Positions 40,335-49,744 of a DNA stretch of 64,000 nt are shown here, piece after piece. Position 1 is the stretch's first letter. Every line of letters begins with the position of its first letter. Source of the DNA: Carpediemonas membranifera (lineage: Eukaryota > Fornicata); contig JAHDYR010000040.1 of the NCBI GenBank assembly GCA_019828565.1, forward strand, positions 62,001 through 126,000, in the 5' to 3' direction. A program made the position numbers and the translations under genes. The notes under the pieces were generated by a model, which was not told where the DNA came from, made no database searches, and was given only the letters and a program-made list of their open reading frames with translations.

Positions 40335-40338
40335 GTAT

Positions 40339-41274
40339 CAACGCGGGCCATGTCCTGGCAAACGTTTTAATCTGTCTCCGACTCGGTATCCGAATCGATT
40401 TATACATGTATACATGTATCCGAATTCTGCGCCGGGAGGGGGGGTCCTGATCATCTGGTGGCTGCAGCCGAGAGCGCCCGCCACGCGCAGAAATCGAAGT
40501 CTGGTCGCCCAAAGCGCAACAGTTTTGCCTAAATAATGGAGGGGATTCGTAAATTCATTTACGATTTTATTCTATTTACGTGAGCGCCCATGATACGTTA
40601 ATTGGAAAGTCACGGAGGGAGTCGCTGATGCTGGGCCGTAGCCACACCGATGAATAAGGGTAAGAGGGGAAGAGTAGAGGTTGTGCAGTTTAGTCAACAT
40701 GGGCGGACAATAAGACTAGCGCCAAGGAGACGATGGTGGCTCTTCGCGAACGTTCTGTGACCGTAGTTTCATCCACACTCCTTATGCTGTGGCGCTCGTT
40801 GAGTCTTCCTGCCCTATAGTCTCAGTAATCAACATCAATGCACAGATGCGGCGCTATGAACGGGTTTTGGCGAGAAGTGTGCGAGGTTGCCGTTTTTATA
40901 GCGCTATGCTGTTGATTCTCGGTTCTCTTATGCTCATTACCTGGCACTGAGGCTTTACCGATTGGGGCACAACTCAAACCGAAGCTAACAACCCAGCCTC
41001 ACCTCCCAACCTCTTCCAGCCCGCTGAATACAGTGAATGCAGGCAATGCTTGCTCAGTAGGGCGCTTGCTAAGTCCCCGGCGACACGATTGCCTTGCTCC
41101 ATTCTGAACGGGTAACCAATGACTGTCTGCGAAAGGTACTGCCGATCACCAGGAGAACTGCCTGTGTGGGTGAGTCCCATTTATCTGCTTTATATGAACA
41201 TGTAACAACTTACAGTCGACTTCATCCGTGTCATGCGAATGAACAGTGCTTGACATCTGGCGAAGTCGCTTATA
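40339..41274. other. Intergenic stretch between element A and the Myb gene
   Basis: No supported gene. It holds an 18-bp perfect palindrome ATACATGTATACATGTAT at 40402-40419 bracketed by ATCCGAAT on both sides, and a GTGCAGTTT motif at 40683-40691. A minus-strand frame of 68 codons from ATG 41180 has no recognisable feature. Confidence 0.5.
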
Positions 41275-42118
41275 ATGGACTTCCTGATGCAAACACTTGC
41301 TCCTACGCCTCTTTTGTCTTCAACTCAGGTGAAAGCAAAGGACACGCGGCAATTCCTCGAAGAGATGGTGCCCAACAGTGGCGCCCTTGAGACTCTCGTC
41401 ACTGTTTGTTGAATACAGCCCAGTAACACAGCAAGTCAGTAACCTCAAGCTCGCTGGCCAGCCTGCTGATGAGCTAGCCCCGCTCTCGAGGTTCCCGGAG
41501 ATATACCAAGAAGCCCGGTCCCTCCAGCATGCACGCCAGGGCCGCCCCATCCGGTCAGGGTTCAGGTCAGCCTCCCCGCTCGACCGTCAGCGCGAGCAGC
41601 TCACTGCTGCACCAATCCGCCCAAGCCCGAGTGTCCCGTCCTTCAGTACGGCCGAGGAAGAGGACAGGGGCCTTGTACCAGAGGACAAGGGCGAGGCCTG
41701 GCCTTCATCCTCCATCGTGAAGACCAAGAAGGTAGCTAAGAAGCGGCGTGCTCAGTCGAAGAGCTGGTCACAGGAAGAGTGCAACCACCTGCGGCAGCTT
41801 GTCGCAAAGTACCCCAAGGGCGTCCATGCCAGATGGCGCCACATCTCTCAAGAACTGGCCACGGGCCGCACCCCAGACCAGTGCTCGCAGAAGTGGCTTC
41901 GCGTGCTCGACCCGAGCATCAAGAAGGGTGACCCATGGACTGCGCAGGAGGACGAGGTAATCGTCAAGTACATTAGCGCATGTAAGGAGGCGGGGGCCAG
42001 ACCGAGCTGGGCCCGCCTGGCGTCCATGCTGCCGGGCCGGACTGATACGAATATCAGATACCGCTACGTCGAGGAGCTCTGTGCTGTCGACGACAATTAC
42101 CATAATGTTGTTACGTAG
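41275..42118 (+). CDS. Myb-like (SANT R2R3-type) DNA-binding protein, two exons
   Basis: Exon 1 (41275-41403, MDFLMQTLAPTPLLSSTQ) and exon 2 (41432-42118) give 271 residues. The longest frame alone begins at a GTG with no ATG, which the 28-nt intron explains. Two Myb repeats lie at about residues 157-260. The first is KSWSQEECNHLRQLVAKYPKG...RWRHISQELATGRTPDQCSQKWLRVLDP. The second is WTAQEDEVIVKYISACKE...SWARLASMLPGRTDTNIRYRYVEEL. The tryptophans and helix-turn-helix spacing are those of sequence-specific Myb factors. The N-terminal 140 residues are disordered. Target genes are unknown. Confidence 0.88.
41404..41431 (+). other. Predicted 28-nt intron in the Myb gene
   Basis: Begins GTTTGT and ends GTAACACAG (phase 0), joining ACT to CAA. 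The earlier CAG in it would give an immediate stop, so the second AG is the likely acceptor. Confidence 0.82.
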
Positions 42119-42356
42119 AACCATGTAAATAGTGCCTGAGGAGGGTAACATGTGAGTCACACCACTCGCGGCAATTTATAAACGCTGATGCCACCCCAGG
42201 TATCGTTCAGCAGGTCGAAGGGTGCTAATCCACGAAACATTGACATTCGCGATCCTGGTGAGAGGCACAGCTTGTCGACCCTTGACTTGGTCCATCGGCT
42301 TGGGCTAATCACCTGATGACGCGAAATTGCACTTTCCTTCCGAAGCGCAATACCCG

Positions 42357-44570
42357 ATGGCGAAACGCACACGTTCATTGCAGTGGTGCCTCAAAGCCGA
42401 TGTATTTGGCATCCCGGAAGGGAAATATGAGGCCCCTGTCTTCCAGCGTCCGTCCGCTGAGAAGAAGAAGGCAAGCACCGCCGCCAAGACAGAAAAGCGG
42501 CCCAAGAACGAGAAGTTGGAGAGTTTAGACGACGAAGACGACAAGCCAAAGAAGAAGGTCATGCGCCTGACGCCCGAGCACCCCGTACCGACTGTCGCCG
42601 AGCTCCTTGGCGAGGACAACTTCATCGCATGGTGGGAGGACGTCGACATGGACTCCCTGAGCAAGGCAGACCTCGGCGGGGATGATGACGATGACGACGA
42701 CGACGAGTCACAGGATGCAGAGGCCGACCAGACATCATGGACAACTTGCGTCCACAACGGCCTCATGTTTGAGGCGCCGTACGAGCCGCACGGCGTGCCG
42801 CTGGTGTACGAGGGCAAGGACTACATCCTGGAGCCCGAAGCCGAGGAGATTGCGACCATGTTCGCGGCGGAGCTACACACGCCGTACAGCGCCAAGGAGG
42901 TCTTCTGCAAAAACTTCTGGACCGACTTCCAGAAGTGCTTGAACCGTAATTTTGAGTCGGGACGACACCCTATCCAGCTCTTCCGGGAGACCAACTTTAG
43001 TAAGATCTGGAACCACCTCAATGACAAGCGGCAGGAGAAGCTGCTCATGACGAAGGAGCAGAAGGAGGCCGCCGCAGCGGGGACGAAGGTCGCCTGTGAG
43101 AAGTACGGAGTCGCCACGATTGACGGCATCCGCATCGACGTCGGGCCATGGAAGGTGGAGCCGCCGCACCTGTACAAGGGCCGGGGCAACCACCCCATGC
43201 AGGGGCACGTGACCAAGCGTATCGTGCCTGAGGACGTGACACTCAACCTTGACCTGAAGGCAGGCAAACGTCCGCCCCAGCCGAACATCCCCGGGGAGTG
43301 GGGGGAGATCGTGTGCCGGCCAGACGTGCAGTGGCTCGCTCAGTACAGCCCAGGCGGGTTTACAAACGTGCTCAAGTACATGAGGCCTGGGGCGACCTCG
43401 CCGATGAAGGGGCGCAGTGATTTGATCAAATTCAACCTCGCACGCAAGCTGACGCTTCGTATTGACGACCTCCGGAAGTCTATTGAGGCTGACATGGCCG
43501 CCGACCAGCCCATGGACACGCGACAGCGGGCTGTGGTCATCCACGTCATCGACCGGCTCGCGATCAGGGCTGGCGGCGACAAGGACACCACCAAAACTGC
43601 GGACACCGTGGGCGTGTGCAACCTCAGGGTCGAGCACGTCACCCTCGACCCTGCCACCCGGTCTGTGAGCTTCGACTTCCTCGGTAAGGACAGCATCCGG
43701 TACCAGCGGACCGAGGTGTTCGACCCCCTGCCGTTCCAGGTGTTCGCGGACTCCGTGGGGAAGAAGGCCAAGGAGTTCCGACTGTGGAACTCTGGCACGC
43801 ACACCCGCGTGAACAAGTACCTCTCCGACTTCATGCCGGGGCTCTCACTCAAGGTGCTTCGGACGTTCAATGCATGCGTGGTGCTCGACCGGCTGCTGTG
43901 GAAGACGCCGAAGGGACTCTTTGGACAGGAGGTGAAGCTCAAGGCACACTACACCGAGGCCAACAAGGAGGTCGCAGTCATGTGTAACCACCAGAAGTCG
44001 GTCAGCAAGGGCCACGCCAAGTCGGTCAACAACACCATGAAGAAGGCGGACGAGAAGAAGGCCGACCTGGACGCGAGTAGGACGCTTGTCGAGGCGCTGC
44101 TCCGGTTCACAGTCAAGCGGTTCTCGGAGACCTCACTCAGCGACGCCGCCAAGGAGGCGTCCGCAGAGCTCGGCATCGCCATCAAGGAGATCGAAAAGTC
44201 CGCGCTGGACGTCGCCCACCGGGATCTGGCGAAGACTGTCTTCGTCAAACGGGAGAAGGGCAGCGACGAGTCGACCCCGTACGCGCCCACGGGCAGGCAG
44301 GCCGTCTCCAAGCTCAAGACGGAGCTCGGCAGGTACCGCAGGCTGAGTACGGCCATAGAGAAGCTCGAGGGGTCTGTCGCTGAGCGGGAAAGCCTGAAGA
44401 CGGTCGCCCTGGGGACCTCGAGGCTCAACTACCTCGACCCCCGCATCACAGTGGCGTGGTGCCGCAGAGAGGGGTTCCCCATCACCAAGGTCTTCAACAA
44501 GACGCTGCTGACCAAGTTCCCCTGGGCCCTGGATGTGCCCGCGGAGTGGCGGTTCAGGCCGGAGGAGTAA
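42357..44570 (+). CDS. TOP1: DNA topoisomerase IB
   Basis: This 737-residue protein starts at ATG 42357 (MAKRTRSLQW); the frame extends upstream only with non-ATG codons. A basic N-terminus and an acidic Asp run (about 110-118) precede the core. Family blocks are WWEDV, FCKNFWTDF, PPHLYKGRGNHPMQG, RLAIRAGGDKD, TVGVCNLRVEHV, FDFLGKDSIRY, RTFNACVVLDRLL and AVMCNHQKSV. The Arg, Lys, Arg and His catalytic positions can all be placed. The nucleophile Tyr is at about residue 692 in TSRLNYLDPRITVAWC. The enzyme relaxes supercoils by single-strand nicking in the nucleus. A longer-than-usual 40-residue piece follows the catalytic Tyr. Confidence 0.97.
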   Translation: MAKRTRSLQWCLKADVFGIPEGKYEAPVFQRPSAEKKKASTAAKTEKRPKNEKLESLDDEDDKPKKKVMRLTPEHPVPTVAELLGEDNFIAWWEDVDMDSLSKADLGGDDDDDDDDESQDAEADQTSWTTCVHNGLMFEAPYEPHGVPLVYEGKDYILEPEAEEIATMFAAELHTPYSAKEVFCKNFWTDFQKCLNRNFESGRHPIQLFRETNFSKIWNHLNDKRQEKLLMTKEQKEAAAAGTKVACEKYGVATIDGIRIDVGPWKVEPPHLYKGRGNHPMQGHVTKRIVPEDVTLNLDLKAGKRPPQPNIPGEWGEIVCRPDVQWLAQYSPGGFTNVLKYMRPGATSPMKGRSDLIKFNLARKLTLRIDDLRKSIEADMAADQPMDTRQRAVVIHVIDRLAIRAGGDKDTTKTADTVGVCNLRVEHVTLDPATRSVSFDFLGKDSIRYQRTEVFDPLPFQVFADSVGKKAKEFRLWNSGTHTRVNKYLSDFMPGLSLKVLRTFNACVVLDRLLWKTPKGLFGQEVKLKAHYTEANKEVAVMCNHQKSVSKGHAKSVNNTMKKADEKKADLDASRTLVEALLRFTVKRFSETSLSDAAKEASAELGIAIKEIEKSALDVAHRDLAKTVFVKREKGSDESTPYAPTGRQAVSKLKTELGRYRRLSTAIEKLEGSVAERESLKTVALGTSRLNYLDPRITVAWCRREGFPITKVFNKTLLTKFPWALDVPAEWRFRPEE

Positions 44571-44878
44571 AGTTCTTTTCATTTACTCGAATACATGCCT
44601 CTCATGTACCTATTGCCCCTGTTGACCATAAGAAGCCTGGCGTCGGTTGTCTTCGCGCCAGTAACAGCAAACAGACTCGCAATACTCGTTTTGATCGAGG
44701 AGTCAGTGGACATAGGCAAAAAGGGGTAGTTATTCCCTATTCTCGTCGTGTGATGACTCGAGTAGACCCGGATTGCTCTGACCCGTCAGCTGACTCAAGC
44801 TTCTGCTCAAGCGATCGGAACCGATCACAGCTCAGTCTGTGCGCAAATCTGACAATATTATTGAAGTGTTGCTCGAGC

Positions 44879-46045
44879 ATGGAGTTCACTTGTATCAGCT
44901 GTGGAAATCCATTGTCCGAGAGTGACCTAGAACTATCGATCAACTTGGGTTCTGCAGCCTCCATGGAGGAAGACGTGGACCTTAGCGGGGATGAGTCTCC
45001 TCCCTTTGCTCTTGACGCGATCGATGACAGCGAAACGATGAACTTTTATTCTACAATGTGTACTAACGAGCCTATGGCCGAGAGCAGCACCGAGGCGATG
45101 CCGTTATGCGAAAGATGTTTTGAAAGCCTTGCAGGCAGCATCATTCACGATATACAGCGCACCACACGAGAGACAGGACGCTACAACGAGGCCATAGACC
45201 AGCTTTCGACCGTCACACCCCCGCCCCCGCCCGATCTTACTGCCCTGGAGCTGGAGGAGTCCCAGGCAATGGCCGAGTTCCAGTCAGTCCAGGCCGAGCT
45301 CCACAAGCTGCGTCGGACACTGGCGGAGGTCAGGGCTGAGGCTGAAAAGACCACAGCAGACACTGAGGAACGGTGGAGGGCGATGAACGAGGCTCAGAGG
45401 GAGGCCGACGCCGCCTGTGAGGCTGCTCGTCTCCATGCTGCCGTGTCGACCAACCTGACCGCTATGCTGGCATCGCTAAGAGAAGATGCGACCCTGGCGC
45501 TGTTCCCGATCGTTGACTGCGGCACACACGCTACCATTTGCGGCATAACACTGTCATCAAATGATTGGGCCGAGACTGGCGCCGCCCTCGGAGTCGTAGC
45601 CTTCCTGATATCCGTGCTGCAGAAGAAGCTGGACATATTCGGGCAGTTCACCGTCTCTCCCCAGGGCCCTCAGAGCACCATCGCCATTGAGCGTCAGGGA
45701 AAGTCCACACAGGTTTACCCGCTTCACATGGCCCGGCCGACGAAGAAGGGGGCGGTCCAGCTCGGCATGGCGTGCTGCTGTCTGCTCCACACGATCGCTG
45801 AGGTGTATGTGGCGCAGTTCCCGGACGACGATGCCGTTTCTTTCGAGCGGGACGGTCATTCTGTCGATCTCGATGATAGATCGGAATCAGCCGAGTCTAG
45901 ACGGCCTATAGACGCTATCAATGGCCTCAGCGTCGTTCCAGAGCCAAGAGGTGCGCCGAGCGAGCGCTGGGACCTGTCGTGGCGGGAGGCGCTACTCTGC
46001 CTGGGCCGGGTCTGCCGTAGCACCGCCACTCTCGACCCAGGCTGA
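44879..46045 (+). CDS. BECN1: Beclin 1/ATG6 family autophagy protein
   Basis: This 388-residue protein starts at ATG 44879 (MEFTCISCGNPL); codons upstream are open but lack the family start. CxxC at residues 5-8 and LCERCFESL at about 80 are the paired cysteines of Beclin N-termini. A coiled coil spans about 112-165 (ALELEESQAMAEFQSVQAELHKLRRTL). The evolutionarily conserved C-terminal domain begins FPIVDCGTHATICGITL and has the WAETGAALG block matching Beclin's W-E-x-N-A-A-x-G. Beclin joins VPS34 and VPS15 in the PI3-kinase complex for autophagosome formation and endosomal sorting. No clear BH3 helix; somewhat shorter than animal Beclin (about 450). Confidence 0.87.
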   Translation: MEFTCISCGNPLSESDLELSINLGSAASMEEDVDLSGDESPPFALDAIDDSETMNFYSTMCTNEPMAESSTEAMPLCERCFESLAGSIIHDIQRTTRETGRYNEAIDQLSTVTPPPPPDLTALELEESQAMAEFQSVQAELHKLRRTLAEVRAEAEKTTADTEERWRAMNEAQREADAACEAARLHAAVSTNLTAMLASLREDATLALFPIVDCGTHATICGITLSSNDWAETGAALGVVAFLISVLQKKLDIFGQFTVSPQGPQSTIAIERQGKSTQVYPLHMARPTKKGAVQLGMACCCLLHTIAEVYVAQFPDDDAVSFERDGHSVDLDDRSESAESRRPIDAINGLSVVPEPRGAPSERWDLSWREALLCLGRVCRSTATLDPG

Positions 46046-46139
46046 TGGCAGGGTGGCTCGGATCATTTTTAGTACTAAATCACTCGATTTACGTGAGTTG
46101 CATGTATTGTTGATCTTCATCATTTGGCACGGCGATAGA

Positions 46140-46601
46140 ATGGAGCGGCAGATTCACAAACGAGTGCGTTTGCGGCAATCAGAAGGCAGATCACGCTTTA
46201 ATACCAACTTTATCGGCGGTCCAAGTGAAAGAGTTCTCCGCCGACCCGAGTTTTCTTCCTCAAGAGATGAATCCAGCGACGTAGAGATCATTGACCTTGA
46301 AAACAGCACTACAGCGGAGCCACATACCACAAATACTGCTCTTGCTGCTCTAACGCCAGTTCTTACAGGTCAGAGCCGCCGCAGGCCGAGCACAGTGGAT
46401 CTCGAGGCTCTAAGCAACGACATCGTTTCAAGAGACCAGAGACAACGCACCCGCCCGCCGACCCCTGAGATCGACGAGGACGAGGTCGATTACCAGACAG
46501 AGGCGGTGCGGCGGAAGTATGCGCCCCAGCCACCAAGCGCAGGGCTGGTGCCGCAGGCTGTGTGGGACAAGCTCGTCAGCCTCGGACTCAGGCCGGGGTA
46601 G
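46140..46601 (+). CDS. Small disordered protein with a SUMO-interacting motif
   Basis: A 153-residue protein from ATG 46140 (MERQIHKRVRLRQSEG). Residues about 44-50 read DVEIIDLEN, preceded by SSRDESS. This is a textbook SUMO-interacting motif: a hydrophobic V-E-I-I-D-L core with neighbouring acidic and phosphorylatable residues. The rest is Arg/Pro/Glu-rich and probably disordered, with a short helix at the end (LVPQAVWDKLVSLGLRPG). Family not recognised. Confidence 0.65.
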   Translation: MERQIHKRVRLRQSEGRSRFNTNFIGGPSERVLRRPEFSSSRDESSDVEIIDLENSTTAEPHTTNTALAALTPVLTGQSRRRPSTVDLEALSNDIVSRDQRQRTRPPTPEIDEDEVDYQTEAVRRKYAPQPPSAGLVPQAVWDKLVSLGLRPG

Positions 46602-46928
46602 TGGAGAGAGGAGAGGCTTGGTCGGCATGCGATCCACATGGAGGCACTTAATTACCGACGCAGCCTGGATATTTCATTCCAAGTCTGTGCACTTCCCCAG
46701 CACACGCCATCGCCGCGTGGACGGCCTTGCACCGCGACGACCGACAGTGGCGCTCACTTCACGTTCCCAAGAAGGTGGTGTTCTGGGGCATGTGCCACGA
46801 CCAGCCTGTCGTCGCACACGAGCGGGAGACCGGCGAGCACGGCATCCGGGCGGTCCATGGCCAGGCAGACAAACCGTCATCACAGACAAGGACCGAGTCC
46901 GCACCCGCGGTTGAATTTTTATTAAACT
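46602..46928. other. No supported gene
   Basis: A plus-strand frame near 46727-46936 (MHRDDRQWRSLHVPKKVVF) reads like protein but lacks a start context or recognisable domain; it may be a gene scrap linked to the gypsy remnant that follows. Confidence 0.35.
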
Positions 46929-47600
46929 TTACGTAATCACAAACCAGCATGGAGTCGCCCCGTCGCCATGAACGGTACCGTTAACGTGCCACTCCAGCTC
47001 CCTGAAAGTCACGATATCCACGACCTGCGTGGTCTTCTTGGCGTTTTCGGCCCAACCTAAGAGCTGTATGACCCCTAGCATGGTCTCCCTTTCCCCGCAC
47101 ACCATGTTGTCGAGAAGGTGTTCCGTGTCCACGCCCATTGCCCGGAGGAGGGAGACCATGGGTTGTGTGAGCATTGTGAGCGACGACGGGCTGATCTTGA
47201 CAATTGTCACTCTAGGCTCCTGGAGCTTGGCACTCCTCTGGCGCTGAATCGCATCAACTGACATGTGCTGGGCACGGTTCTTAGGGTCACCCCATGCTTG
47301 CTCCATACGACCCGGGTGCGCGAGTTAGGTGTGATCTTGGTCGACGCCCTCGTTGATCTCTCGGTGCGGAGGTTGGCGTGGTCCGTCTGGATCACGAAAA
47401 CGCGTCCCGGCGAGGTGGTGTTCCCAGGTGCGCACTGCATGGACGATCGTGAATGCCTCGCGTTCTCCAACCGTCATCGTCTTGACGGCGCTGGTTTTGA
47501 GCTCGTCTTCTGTTCACGGTAAACAGACCATTGCCTTCCAACCCTTAACCTTGAAAACACCACAGCCCGGTCAGCACCAAAGCCAATGACGCCGGTGGCG
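46929..47600 (-). mobile_element. Ty3/gypsy remnant with RNase H piece
   Basis: On the minus strand, GEREAFTIVHAVRTWEHHLAG is followed, one frame over, by VFVIQTDHANLRTE. These are two adjacent RNase H blocks of a Ty3/gypsy pol (E-x-EAF... and TDHxNL) split by a frameshift. The next 125 codons (47306-46929) stay open but show no integrase motif. A decayed fragment between host genes. Confidence 0.6.
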
Positions 47601-47811
47601 ACCTCATGGACATGGTCAGAGATGTGTCGTGCCCGCCAACTCCCTCGAGCGCGAGGTCGACTGTGTTGCTGGCGTCCCGAGCTTGTTGCTCTATGACGTC
47701 TGGTTACCCTTGCCTAGTCACGTTATGTCACCTCACGTAACATATAATTCGCCGGTCTTGATCAGGGTCCCTGTTGCTGAATCCCACTCGCCAAGCAACA
47801 AGCGATCATTC

Positions 47812-48537
47812 ATGGACAAAGTTAAGATCACTGCTGACATGATGAATCAGTTCAGTTGCAGCGGCGACTGCGCCAGCTGCTCTTCTAACGCGTGTGGAAG
47901 CAAGCCAAAGCCTGCTTTTGCCACCGATGGCTGCAGCTGTGGCGGGGATTGCTCCTCATGCTCTGGCAACTGCGGTGGAGCCGATGGCGCCTCTTCTTGC
48001 TCTGGCAGCTGCTCCTCGTGCACATCCAAGTGCGGCGCCAAAGCCCCCGCCGACTCAAACGTCTGCCCCACTTGTGGCCAGCTCCTCAAGCCCATCGAGA
48101 AGCGCCACCTTCCCACCAATCTCGAGACCGGCGACGACATGGCCGTCAGGGACTCGAAGCACCTTGTCTGTTGGCCTGCCGACCTCATGCACGCTGATGC
48201 CGACAGTGCTGCGTTTGCTGGAGCAACCCTGTACATTGTCTCTGTGTCTGCCCTCGCCGCCATGGGATCTGTCGCCGCCATTGCCAAGGGCAACCCCATG
48301 CTCCTGGCTGCAGTCTACCCCGAGACCGAGGAGGCTCTGAGGGAGAAGCTGGCCGAGGTGTTCGAGAAGAACGAGGTTGCAAAGGCCGTTGTTGTCCGCA
48401 CCAACCTCAAGTTCGACACCGGCATCGTCAGCGTCTTCAACTTCGCTGTCGATGAGGTCGGGCTGGCTTGTCTGGCCGACCTCGAGGAGATCGTGGTGAC
48501 TCCCGCGGGTAATGTCGAGAGCGTCCAAGAGCTCTGA
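47812..48537 (+). CDS. Cys-rich N-terminal domain plus alpha/beta C-terminal domain, unknown
   Basis: A 241-residue protein from ATG 47812 (MDKVKITADMMNQFSCSGD). Residues about 16-85 hold repeated CxxC and CxC units separated by Ser and Gly (CSGDCASC, CGGDCSSCSGNC, CSGSCSSC), then CPTCGQLL. This resembles a metal-binding or metallothionein-like stretch. The C-terminal 130 residues look like a folded alpha/beta domain (LYIVSVSALAAMG, then VVVRTNLKFDTGIVSVFNFAVDE). No family recognised. Translation from upstream codons is unlikely because this ATG starts the compositionally coherent part. Confidence 0.7.
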   Translation: MDKVKITADMMNQFSCSGDCASCSSNACGSKPKPAFATDGCSCGGDCSSCSGNCGGADGASSCSGSCSSCTSKCGAKAPADSNVCPTCGQLLKPIEKRHLPTNLETGDDMAVRDSKHLVCWPADLMHADADSAAFAGATLYIVSVSALAAMGSVAAIAKGNPMLLAAVYPETEEALREKLAEVFEKNEVAKAVVVRTNLKFDTGIVSVFNFAVDEVGLACLADLEEIVVTPAGNVESVQEL

Positions 48538-48883
48538 GCGCATTTGTTCTTTTTAGCAGTAAAGAGTGTTGTTATTCTCATCCCCTTCGAGCAACACCAA
48601 TCTCGCGGCACCTGACTTTCATATTATAAACTATCATCTCTACTTTCAGACTGTTCAGCCCATGGCAACCTCAAGGTAGTGTCACCTACACATTTTCTCC
48701 TTATATTTCGCCCACACTATTTCGGGAGATCGTCAAAAACGCCTCAACCAACACAGCACAGTCACCTTCGTGATCAGACAGGCCATCCAAAGCCATGTTG
48801 TACACGTGCAGGCTCATTTATCAAGTGGATCGCGTTGATCGGATCAATATAAAACAGATTTGCTGCACAAACGCTCGTGAACC

Positions 48884-49498
48884 ATGGGAGCGCTGTTTTC
48901 GAAGTTTTTGAAGAAGAACACGATACGAATCGTCTTAGTTGGGGTAGAAAACGCAGGGAAGACGAGTACAATGATGCGTGTCCTTCAGATTATGAGCGGA
49001 AACAAGAAAGATGACATTAACTTCGGCTCTTTCCCATCTACAATCGGCCTGAACCGCGGAGAATGCAACATGTTTGGTAGAAAATGCATGCTGCTTGATA
49101 TGGGCGGCCAAGCCTCTTTCCGAATGAGTTGGGGCGACCACTTCACGCAGGCCAGGGCTGTTCTGTTCGTCCTGGACGGTGCAGACATGGAGAAGTACGA
49201 CGAAGCCAAGGAGGAGTTCCTACGCATCGCGATGGACCCGGATTTGGCTGACATGCCGCTCATGCTGTTCATCAACAAGAGTGACCTGCTCGACTGCGCT
49301 TCGTTCGAGCAAGTTGTCCACGATTTCGGACTCGATGGGGCTGCTTGGGTCAGTCACCGTCAGTTCAGGGTCATGCGAGGGTCTGCGCTCGAGGGGGACG
49401 GTGTATTCTCGCTCTTTAGGTGGTTGGTAACGGCCGCCGCCAAGGCTCACACCAAACACAAGCAGGAGACCGGAGACCGGGCCCGGATCCTCAGCTAA
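48884..49498 (+). CDS. ARF-like small GTPase
   Basis: A 204-residue protein from ATG 48884. It starts MGALFSKFLKK, with Gly2 suited to N-myristoylation and an amphipathic helix after it. G1 is GVENAGKT (residues about 19-26), G3 is DMGGQAS and G4 is NKSD. The GxxNAGKT and D-x-GGQ forms are those of ARF/ARL rather than Rab or Ras. Insertions before switch I (SGNKKDDINFGSFPST) and the SVT-like C-terminus differ from canonical ARF1, so an ARL is more likely. It acts on membranes as a GTP-dependent recruiter. A TATAAAA sequence lies about 36 bp upstream of the ATG. Confidence 0.9.
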   Translation: MGALFSKFLKKNTIRIVLVGVENAGKTSTMMRVLQIMSGNKKDDINFGSFPSTIGLNRGECNMFGRKCMLLDMGGQASFRMSWGDHFTQARAVLFVLDGADMEKYDEAKEEFLRIAMDPDLADMPLMLFINKSDLLDCASFEQVVHDFGLDGAAWVSHRQFRVMRGSALEGDGVFSLFRWLVTAAAKAHTKHKQETGDRARILS

Positions 49499-49744
49499 GG
49501 CAGCTGCAGTTGTTCATATACTAGTGTTCGCATGTAAAGTCGCCCATTTATGAATTTACTCGATTGTATGTAAACATGTACATACCATTATTCAGCCATT
49601 GCGGGGCGCCGAAGCGCCTCCACGCTGACTCCGCTGGATGGCGGCGGTGGGAGGGGGTGGGGGGAGATGTGGAGGATTGATCACGGACGTGGCCAGGTGG
49701 AGCAGGCGGTGTGCCTTGCGGAGCTCGAATGACTTCTTCAGTAG

